Shown in pieces: positions 1 to 5,981 of a stretch of DNA of 9,566 nucleotides. Where the stretch lies: NCBI GenBank assembly GCA_964226685.1, contig CAXQRU010000095.1, positions 1 through 9,566 on the forward strand. Direction: 5' to 3'. This DNA is from CAXQRU01 sp964226685 (GTDB lineage Bacteria > Pseudomonadota > Gammaproteobacteria > Pseudomonadales > Cellvibrionaceae). The position numbers were made by a program, and so were the translations under genes. Under the pieces are notes generated by a model. That model did no database searches. It had not been told where the DNA came from and worked only from the letters and a program-made list of their open reading frames with translations. The first letter of the stretch is position 1. Every line of letters starts with the position of its first letter.

Positions 1-19
1 ACGTGTGCTCTTCCGATCT
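1..19 (+). other. Illumina TruSeq adapter remnant at contig end (not genomic)
   Basis: The first 19 bases, ACGTGTGCTCTTCCGATCT, are identical to the 3' end of the Illumina TruSeq read-2/index adapter as I know it. The match ends exactly where the adapter ends, and sequence that reads as PilY1 starts right after it. A 19-base chance match at the very first base is not credible, so this is untrimmed adapter in an assembled contig. The apparent GTG start codon at 3 and the residues MCSSD it would encode are adapter translation and should not be annotated as protein. Confidence 0.95.
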
Positions 20-20
20 C

Positions 21-2933
21 CCTTCTGCACAATATGAAGCCTTTATTTTCTTTCCTGGAAATTTATCCGGTGGGGGACTTTATTCTGGGCATTTTTTAAA
101 TTGGTATTTCTCCGATCCTGATAATCGATTGCAAAGCATTGCGTTTTCAGGCGAAGTAAACCCAGAAGCCTATCAGCGTAAGGATGTAGCAAAATTAGGA
201 GCCATTAATCTTGTGAATGTTTTGGAAAATGTTCGCCTGGGCTTTGCTACCTATTATCAATCATCATCGGCGAGTATTGATATTAACCTTTCAGATTTGG
301 ATGACAATCACAAATCAGACATCGTCGATGCGATTGCTCAAGCGCCTAGTAGTGGCTTTACGCCTTTGCCTCAGTCGTTTGAAAGTTTAGGGCGCTATTT
401 TTCACTGGGATATAGCGCCTCCTCTGATATTACTATTCACCCTGATAGCAACATGAGTGCGACGCGAACCTTGAGTGAGGTTTTTAGAGCACCAGTTTAT
501 GCCTCGGGTATCAGTCAGCCGTCAAATGTTATTCAGTATTCTTGTCAGAATAATTTTATCATCGCAGTAACCGATGGTTTGCCAACCTCAGGTGATAATG
601 CTCAAATTGTTTCAGACGACTTATTAGATTACGATGGCGATTGTTCGTCCAATTGCCTAAGCCTAGATCGAAAACCCAATGTTGAGTATGCTAGTCCACA
701 AGGGAATGATTATCTCGATGATGTGGCATTGGCTCTCCATGATATTGATCTACGTCCCGATATGGATGGCCATCAAAATGTTAGCAGCTATATTATTGGT
801 TTTGGTGATCCATCCTTAAGAGATAATCCCTTACTTGATGATACAGCACAACATGGTAATGGTGCTTTTTTTGCGGCAGAAAATGCGGTCGAATTTTCTG
901 ATGCACTTACTGCAATTATTCGAGAGATTGAAGGCCGCTCTGCATCATCTGCGGGGGCTAGTGCAAATTCTTCCTCCCTTTCAGCGAACTCATTATTATT
1001 TCAACCATCCTTTAACTCGACTCGCTGGTCGGGCGATGTCAATGCATTTTCTGTAGAGCCACCCAATGGTATTTTGGCGGCTACACCTGTTTGGAGTGCT
1101 TCGGAAAAACTGGATTCGATGGCGCCAAGTGCCCGCAATATTTTGACCTATTCGCCAAGTACGGATGGTGTGCGTTTTGAGTGGGATAATTTGACGGCAC
1201 AGCAACGAGCGGATTTGGCCTACGATGGCAGTAACCCAATTGATGAAGATTATGGTCGAAGTGTGCTCGCTTATGTGAGAGGGGATCGTAGTTTAGAGGG
1301 TGATAGCTCTGATGATTTCAGGCGCCGTGATAGCGCACTTGGAGATTTTGTGAACTCGTCACCATTGTTTGTAGGGAATCCAGAACAAAGCTGGCCACCT
1401 TATGATGCCAGCGTATCACCTGCTTCGGCTCGTTTTGGAAGTGCAACGCAATCACATTCTGATTTTGTTGCATCTGTGCATGGTCGAACACCTATGGTTT
1501 ATATAGGAGCCAATGATGGTATGTTGCATGGTTTTGATGCCAGCAAAGATGCAACCCAAGGTGGGCGAGAGTTAATGGCATACATTCCAAATGTACTTTA
1601 TAGCTCGAATGCCAACCAAGGCCTACATTACCTCAAGTCTCAAAACTATACTCACCGCTCGTATGTGGATGCAACCCCCAGTGCCAGTGATGTGTTTATT
1701 AATGGTGAGTGGAGAACCATCTTGGTAGGTGGTTTGAATGCGGGTGGTAGAGGTTTGTACGCTTTAGATATCACGGATCCAACAGCTTTTGCTTCCACTG
1801 ATGCCGATGATATTTCGAGCTTAGTCTTGTGGGAGTTTGGTGCTCCTGATGTAAATAGTAGCTCAGGCAGTCCTAATCTGGGGTATACATTCAGTCGACC
1901 AGTGATAGCGATGACTAAAGCAGGCTGGGCCGTGATTGTGGGTAATGGATACAATAATACCGGTGATGGCCAAGCCAAACTACTCGTATTGCTGATTGAA
2001 GAAGGTTTGGACGGTGCTTGGACATTAAATACTGATTATGTAGAAATCAGTACCGGCGTTGGAACGCCGTCAAGCCCCAATGGTTTGTCATCTCCAAGGG
2101 CCGCTGACGTAGATGGAGATGCGGTTGTTGATTATGTTTATGCGGGTGATCTACAGGGCAATATGTGGGCATTTGACCTCACAAATAACACGCTGACTAA
2201 TTGGCGGGTTGCTCATGGCGGTGGTTCTCCACAGCCTTTGTTTACTGCCAGCAGTGGCGGCCAAGCTCAGCCCATTACAACGGCGCCGACATTGGCGAAA
2301 AACCCGCATTCTAGGACGGGGGGCGATCTTCCCGATATTTTGGTTATGTTTGGTACAGGCCAATATATACAGCCAACAGACCCTTTAAATAATGATGTAA
2401 TGAGCTTTTATGCGGTTTGGGATAGAGGCGATGCTAGTCTGGCTCCCAATCAACTAGCGGAAAGAACTTTGGTTGTTCAGACTTCAAACAACCGACCCGT
2501 GAGAAGTTTGACCGGCAGCAATATTGATTGGGATAGACAGTATGGTTGGCGTATTGATTTTCCTGGCGGAGAAAGGAGCATCACTGACTCGCGATTAAGA
2601 GGAGAGGCGCTCTTTTTTAACACCAATATACCCAATACGGTGGCTTGTGGTTTTGGCGGTTCAGGATGGATCAACGCTGTACAGTTTGATACCGGGCTGG
2701 CAACTGACCGAGCCGCGTTTGATGCAGATGGTAGCGGTTTAGGCAGCTCAGATGATGGTTTGGTGTCAGGATTTGTGGCCAATGGTTTGATTGGCGCCTC
2801 AGCGGGTATAGGCGATAAGTTTTATACCACCAATACCGGTGAGTTGGACGGTTCGATCGTAGAAACTGAAACCTCGCCGTTATCGGGTGGTCGCACTGGG
2901 CGCTTGTCTTGGGAAGAGTTACTCAAAGAATAA
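21..2933 (+). CDS. pilY1: Type IV pilus tip/biogenesis protein PilY1 (PilC beta-propeller family), 5'-truncated
   Basis: About 970 residues of a PilY1/PilC-family protein, which in the family is the pilus-tip-associated adhesin and regulator of extension/retraction, exported to the periplasm and cell surface. Residues are numbered from the codon at 21. The N-terminal part is VWA-like: GFTPL (T114, nt 360) and VTDG (T184-D185, nt 570) look like the second and third MIDAS loops, followed by a DYDGD...YLDDVA stretch. The DxSxS loop, the signal peptide and probably 100-200 residues are missing because the contig starts in adapter sequence. A Ser/Ala-rich linker and an RGD (420-422) precede the propeller. 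That domain begins with VYIGANDGMLHGFDA (nt 1497-1541) and holds the loop DVDGDAVVD (696-704, nt 2106), matching the family's calcium site. A second DADGSG loop lies at 901-912. The C-terminus GRLSWEELL is family-typical. It lies 13 bases upstream of a pilE-like gene, the usual order in fimT-pilVWXY1-E operons. Confidence 0.93.
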   Translation, partial: PSAQYEAFIFFPGNLSGGGLYSGHFLNWYFSDPDNRLQSIAFSGEVNPEAYQRKDVAKLGAINLVNVLENVRLGFATYYQSSSASIDINLSDLDDNHKSDIVDAIAQAPSSGFTPLPQSFESLGRYFSLGYSASSDITIHPDSNMSATRTLSEVFRAPVYASGISQPSNVIQYSCQNNFIIAVTDGLPTSGDNAQIVSDDLLDYDGDCSSNCLSLDRKPNVEYASPQGNDYLDDVALALHDIDLRPDMDGHQNVSSYIIGFGDPSLRDNPLLDDTAQHGNGAFFAAENAVEFSDALTAIIREIEGRSASSAGASANSSSLSANSLLFQPSFNSTRWSGDVNAFSVEPPNGILAATPVWSASEKLDSMAPSARNILTYSPSTDGVRFEWDNLTAQQRADLAYDGSNPIDEDYGRSVLAYVRGDRSLEGDSSDDFRRRDSALGDFVNSSPLFVGNPEQSWPPYDASVSPASARFGSATQSHSDFVASVHGRTPMVYIGANDGMLHGFDASKDATQGGRELMAYIPNVLYSSNANQGLHYLKSQNYTHRSYVDATPSASDVFINGEWRTILVGGLNAGGRGLYALDITDPTAFASTDADDISSLVLWEFGAPDVNSSSGSPNLGYTFSRPVIAMTKAGWAVIVGNGYNNTGDGQAKLLVLLIEEGLDGAWTLNTDYVEISTGVGTPSSPNGLSSPRAADVDGDAVVDYVYAGDLQGNMWAFDLTNNTLTNWRVAHGGGSPQPLFTASSGGQAQPITTAPTLAKNPHSRTGGDLPDILVMFGTGQYIQPTDPLNNDVMSFYAVWDRGDASLAPNQLAERTLVVQTSNNRPVRSLTGSNIDWDRQYGWRIDFPGGERSITDSRLRGEALFFNTNIPNTVACGFGGSGWINAVQFDTGLATDRAAFDADGSGLGSSDDGLVSGFVANGLIGASAGIGDKFYTTNTGELDGSIVETETSPLSGGRTGRLSWEELLKE

Positions 2934-2934
2934 A

Positions 2935-2941
2935 GGGGAGG
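2935..2941 (+). promoter_or_regulatory. Strong ribosome binding site setting the pilin start
   Basis: GGGGAGG lies in the 13-base gap after the pilY1 stop (TAA 2931-2933) and 5 bases before ATG 2947. It decides the start of the downstream pilin against an in-frame GTG at 2887 that would add 20 residues ahead of the prepilin signal. Confidence 0.8.
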
Positions 2942-2946
2942 TAAGT

Positions 2947-3378
2947 ATGAAAGGCTTCACATTGGTGGAAGTGTTGATAGTGATAGCGATTGTTGCCATT
3001 TTGGCAGCGATTGCCTTTCCATCCTATGAATCACAAATTCAAAAGTCACGCAGGGCCGATGCCCAAGCGGCTTTATCGGCTTTGGAGCAAGAGATGGTGC
3101 GTTTTAAAACGCTAAAAAATACCTATGAAAACTCCGCAAATGCCTCGGGTGAGCCATTGATTTACCACACTCAAATCCCATCAGATGGCGCCGTTAAATT
3201 TTACAATCTTCGAATTACAGCTGCCGATGTGAACAGTTACATGCTGGAGGCTCAGCCCATTGGCCCTATGGCTGGAACCGGTACGTTAAGCCTTTCATCG
3301 ACGGGGTTAAAGCGTTGGGATAGAGACAACTCAGGGAGCTTTGACGCCACCGAAAATTGCTGGAATCTGAGCTGCTAG
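2947..3378 (+). CDS. pilE: PilE-like type IV minor pilin (prepilin with N-terminal class III signal)
   Basis: A 143-residue prepilin, probably a minor pilin that primes or joins the type IV pilus at the inner membrane. The start ATG 2947 is fixed by the GGGGAGG ribosome site. The N-terminus MKG/FTLVEVLIVIAIVAILA is a classic PilD (prepilin peptidase) site: cleavage after Gly3, Phe as mature residue 1 and Glu as mature residue 5, followed by the hydrophobic helix ending in AFPSY. The leader is only three residues, short for the family. The C-terminus has DRDNSGSFDATE (residues 125-136), which fits the 12-residue EF-hand pattern (D1, D3, S5, G6, F8, E12). It is followed by ENCW and a terminal Cys: Cys138 and Cys143 are the only cysteines and could form a small disulfide loop. 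Its position directly after pilY1 supports the PilE call. It could be a differently named minor pilin, since the class is diverse. Confidence 0.88.
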   Translation: MKGFTLVEVLIVIAIVAILAAIAFPSYESQIQKSRRADAQAALSALEQEMVRFKTLKNTYENSANASGEPLIYHTQIPSDGAVKFYNLRITAADVNSYMLEAQPIGPMAGTGTLSLSSTGLKRWDRDNSGSFDATENCWNLSC

Positions 3379-4127
3379 CCCTTCTTTGGTGGTTTGATAA
3401 GCCGGCAAACACTTCTAAATAAACTGGTGTATTGTTGGCTAGGTATGGAGCTTTGGTCGTAAGAGAGTAGGGGTGTTTTCTGTAAACTCATGCGTTCAAC
3501 TTTGCTGCTATAGGCAATCCAAGGTTTCAAAAAGTGTAACGTTTTAGGTGGCTTTAATACGAGCTCTTGGTGAAGTTTTCGGCGCCGATCCACCTGTGTG
3601 AAAAATGCGGCGATTTTCTTGGGTGGGTTTTTTGTTTTCTCAAAAAACTCGCTAACTTGTTCAGCCGCTCTAATTGATAAAGGTGTTGGAATACAAGGGG
3701 TTAGTACTAAGTCAATGTCGCCCAATAAGTGCTCCATGGTGGGTGACAAGGTTGGTGGGCAATCAAAAATAACCACATCAGCATCTTCACCAATCGCAGC
3801 AATGAGCTTTTTTAAGTGTCGTTTGGGTGAAGAAATATTGTCGAATGCGGTGTCGCTGTGCCTTAGAGATAAATCGGCTGGAACTATGGTTAGGTTTTCA
3901 AAGGGCGAGCTTTTTTTCAATCGACCGATTTCAACGCCTTTGTCTAATAATCGAATACTTTTGGTTTTGTTTTGGTCGGCATCAAAATACCAGCTAGCCG
4001 CTCCTTGAGGGTCCCAGTCCCACAATATCGTGTTCTTTTGGGACTTGGCGAAGAGGTAAGCAAGATTCACTGCGCTCGTTGTTTTACCAACGCCACCTTT
4101 AAGGTTGTAGAGTGCAATTGTAATCAT
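3375..4127 (-). CDS. Orphan ParA/Soj-type ATPase, chromosomal, role unknown
   Basis: A 250-residue ParA/MinD-superfamily ATPase. It has a deviant Walker A KGGVGKTT (10-17, with signature Lys10 and catalytic-type Lys15), a Walker A' segment DWDPQGAAS (37-45) and a Walker B segment VVIFDCPP with Asp122. There is no N-terminal helix-turn-helix, so it is the short Soj-like form rather than the plasmid P1 ParA form. The segment VDRRRKLHQEL (179-189) and the following YSSKVERM...TPL recall, from memory, a group of lone chromosomal ParA proteins of unknown cargo. No ParB-like gene or parS-like site is seen here. GGGAG directly behind the nth stop and a 9-base gap make it the last gene of the map operon. 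Its stop codon overlaps the converging pilin stop within CTAG (3375-3378). Such ATPases position plasmids, chromosomes, chemoreceptors or pilus/secretion machines; which applies here cannot be read from sequence. Confidence 0.88.
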   Translation of the reverse strand: MITIALYNLKGGVGKTTSAVNLAYLFAKSQKNTILWDWDPQGAASWYFDADQNKTKSIRLLDKGVEIGRLKKSSPFENLTIVPADLSLRHSDTAFDNISSPKRHLKKLIAAIGEDADVVIFDCPPTLSPTMEHLLGDIDLVLTPCIPTPLSIRAAEQVSEFFEKTKNPPKKIAAFFTQVDRRRKLHQELVLKPPKTLHFLKPWIAYSSKVERMSLQKTPLLSYDQSSIPSQQYTSLFRSVCRLIKPPKKG

Positions 4128-4131
4128 TCAA

Positions 4132-4136
4132 CTCCC
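4132..4136 (-). promoter_or_regulatory. Ribosome binding site of the parA-like gene, abutting the nth stop
   Basis: On the minus strand the order is the nth stop TAG (4139-4137), then GGGAG (4136-4132), four bases, then ATG (4127). The Shine-Dalgarno sequence begins at the first base after the nth stop, so ribosomes finishing nth could reinitiate here. This supports co-expression of the two genes. Confidence 0.7.
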
Positions 4137-4790
4137 CTATGCTTTTTTAGTTTTTTTAGGCCTCTTTCGGTTAGGATAGCACGCTTGACAAATACCGCAA
4201 ACTGTACCATCGCAGCCTCTTGCGGAGCAGTGCTCGCGCCCATAGTAAATAAATTGCAAATGTAAGTCGTTCCAGTATTCTCTGGGGAACAAACGCTTCA
4301 AGTCTTTTTCGGTTTGTACGACATTTTTGCCTGAACTTAAACCCCAGCGTTGAGCCAAACGATGGATATGGGTATCCACCGGAAAGGCGGGAATTCCAAA
4401 GGCTTGAGACATCACAACGCTCGCCGTTTTATGTCCTACCCCGGGGAGTTCCTCTAGCGCTTCCATATCTTCGGGTACCTGACCTTGGTACTGTTCAATT
4501 AAAATTTGTGATAGCTTTGAGATGGCAGCTGCTTTTTTGGGTGCCAAACCACAAGGCCTTACGATGGCTAAAATTGAGTCCACGGGTACTTTTGCCATAT
4601 CAAATGGGTTGTCAGCCAATTTCCATAGATGTGGCGTGACCTGATTAACTCTCTCATCGGTGCACTGAGCAGACAGCAACACGGCGATTAAAAGTGTGTA
4701 GCTATCTTTATGATCTAGGGGAATAGGAGGGTCTGGATAGAGCCTCCTCAGAGTTTCTAAAATATAATCGACTCTAGCTTGTTTTAGCAT
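4137..4790 (-). CDS. nth: Endonuclease III (DNA glycosylase/AP lyase) with atypical Fe-S cysteine loop
   Basis: A 217-residue Nth/HhH-GPD protein that removes oxidised pyrimidines and cleaves AP sites in base-excision repair. The N-terminal part has LLSAQCTD (38-45). The helix-hairpin-helix LPGVGHKTA (115-123) carries the catalytic Lys121, and VDTHIHRLA (138-146) holds the catalytic Asp139. The C-terminal cysteines are C188, C193, C198, C201 and C204, in the context HCSARGC...CGICQAC. This does not fit the E. coli spacing C-x6-C-x2-C-x5-C. From memory it resembles a second Nth subfamily common in Bacteroidetes and Planctomycetes (GREHCPARGHD..CPIC). A Lys/Arg-rich tail (208-216) follows. The gene is not beside rnf/rsx genes, the usual gammaproteobacterial location. 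It overlaps the end of dapC by 7 bases, with no clear ribosome site of its own, and lies 9 bases before the parA-like gene. Confidence 0.92.
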   Translation of the reverse strand: MLKQARVDYILETLRRLYPDPPIPLDHKDSYTLLIAVLLSAQCTDERVNQVTPHLWKLADNPFDMAKVPVDSILAIVRPCGLAPKKAAAISKLSQILIEQYQGQVPEDMEALEELPGVGHKTASVVMSQAFGIPAFPVDTHIHRLAQRWGLSSGKNVVQTEKDLKRLFPREYWNDLHLQFIYYGREHCSARGCDGTVCGICQACYPNRKRPKKTKKA

Positions 4791-5974
4791 GGTTGACTCA
4801 AAATAAAATCTCTAATCCTATTGGCCGCTTCATTACATTCATCTTCTGTGGCTACCAAGGCCATGCGCACAAAGCCAAGGCCTGGGTTTGTGCCATTTGG
4901 GGCGCGACTTAAGAATTGTCCTGGTAATAAAGTAACGTTTTTGTGTTCGAATAAACCTTTAGTAAAAGCTAAATCGTCAAATGGAGTTTTGGCCCAAAAA
5001 TAAAAACCTGCATCTGGCATAGTGAGCGGCCAACAATCTTTTAAAATCTCTTTGAAGGACTGGAATTTATTGCGGTACAACCTACGATTCTCAATAACAT
5101 GACCTTCGTCTTGCCATAGTGCCTCACTCGCTATTTGCACGGGCACAGGGAGGGCACAGCCGTGATAGGTGCGGTATTTTAAATAAGTGGCCATGATATC
5201 AGCATCGCCAGCAACAAAACCAGAGCGCAAGCCTGGAACGTTTGAGCGTTTAGATAAACTATGAAACACAACACAACGTTTGAAATCATGGCGGCCCATC
5301 TCTGCACAGGCTTGTAGCAATCCAGCCGGTGCGACGTATTCATCCATATAAATTTCACTGTAGCACTCGTCCGATGCGATGATAAAATCGTATTCATCGG
5401 CGAGTCGAATCAACTTCTGTAAATCGGCCATATCCATAACAGCGCCGGTGGGATTTCCAGGGGTGCAGACGAACAACAGTTGACATTTTTGCCATTGCTC
5501 TTCAGAGATCGAATCAAAATCTGGTTGAAAACCATTTTCCTCAAGGCAATCAAGATAGATAAGATCAGCACCCGCTAGATAGGCAGCACCCTCATAAATT
5601 TGATAAAAAGGGTTAGGTATCAAAACAGTAGGCTGATCTTTGGTTCGATCCACGACGGCTTGTGTGAATGAAAATAGAGCCTCTCGGGTTCCGCTAACGG
5701 GAATGATTTGCTCAGGGTCAATGCCTTGTAAACTAAAGCGCTGCACCAGCCAGCGGCTGATTAATTGTCGCAGTTGCAATCGGCCCTGAGTTTTAGGGTA
5801 CTCAGAAAAACCATCCATACTGTTGACTAATGCTTCAAGTGCAAATTTAGGCGCTTCGTGCTTAGGCTCGCCAATCGACAGGGCAATTGGAGACATTTTA
5901 GGTTGAATATCGCCTTTGAGTTTGGCTAATTGTTCAAAGGGATATGGATGCAGTTTTTGTATGTCAATATTCAT
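4784..5974 (-). CDS. dapC: N-succinyldiaminopimelate aminotransferase (PLP fold type I)
   Basis: A 396-residue class I/II aminotransferase, best called DapC, which interconverts N-succinyl-L,L-diaminopimelate and N-succinyl-2-amino-6-ketopimelate in the succinylase branch of lysine/peptidoglycan precursor synthesis. Visible fold-type-I marks are GNPTG with Asn174, SDECYSE with Asp202 (pairs with the PLP pyridine nitrogen), SLSKRSNVPGLRSGF with the Schiff-base Lys242, and Arg370 in FVRMAL for the substrate carboxylate. The N-terminus HPYPFEQLAKLK and the overall length fit DapC of Pseudomonas-type bacteria. I chose ATG 5974, 7 bases after the glnD stop; an in-frame TTG at 5980 would add two residues. 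Neither has a good Shine-Dalgarno sequence, so coupling to glnD is likely. Membership of the map-glnD cluster supports DapC over other aminotransferases, since dap genes sit beside glnD in many gammaproteobacteria. A broader aminotransferase role cannot be excluded. Confidence 0.9.
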   Translation of the reverse strand: MNIDIQKLHPYPFEQLAKLKGDIQPKMSPIALSIGEPKHEAPKFALEALVNSMDGFSEYPKTQGRLQLRQLISRWLVQRFSLQGIDPEQIIPVSGTREALFSFTQAVVDRTKDQPTVLIPNPFYQIYEGAAYLAGADLIYLDCLEENGFQPDFDSISEEQWQKCQLLFVCTPGNPTGAVMDMADLQKLIRLADEYDFIIASDECYSEIYMDEYVAPAGLLQACAEMGRHDFKRCVVFHSLSKRSNVPGLRSGFVAGDADIMATYLKYRTYHGCALPVPVQIASEALWQDEGHVIENRRLYRNKFQSFKEILKDCWPLTMPDAGFYFWAKTPFDDLAFTKGLFEHKNVTLLPGQFLSRAPNGTNPGLGFVRMALVATEDECNEAANRIRDFILSQPC

Positions 5975-5981
5975 AATCAAT

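Noticed and set aside
21..2933. PilY1 as a pseudogene because the 5' end is missing
   Set aside because: The frame is open and intact for about 970 codons to a normal C-terminus. The loss is explained by the contig end and adapter, not by mutation.
2887..2946. GTG at 2887 as an upstream start for the pilin, adding 20 residues
   Set aside because: It lies inside pilY1, has no ribosome site, and would put a long non-signal extension before the prepilin leader; the strong GGGGAGG sits just before ATG 2947.
3389..3412. Hairpin GTGGTTTG / CAAACAC after the pilin stop as an intrinsic terminator
   Set aside because: The stem is short, has a bulged base and is AT-rich, and neither strand has a T run after it. 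It also lies within parA coding sequence.
3598..4008. A 136-codon open frame on the plus strand opposite the parA-like gene
   Set aside because: It is fully antisense to a gene with clear ATPase motifs, its translation has no recognisable domain, and no ribosome site is evident.
5975..5980. TTG at 5980 as the dapC start
   Set aside because: It adds only two residues and has no better ribosome site than the ATG at 5974, which gives a normal N-terminus. Both remain possible, but ATG is favoured.
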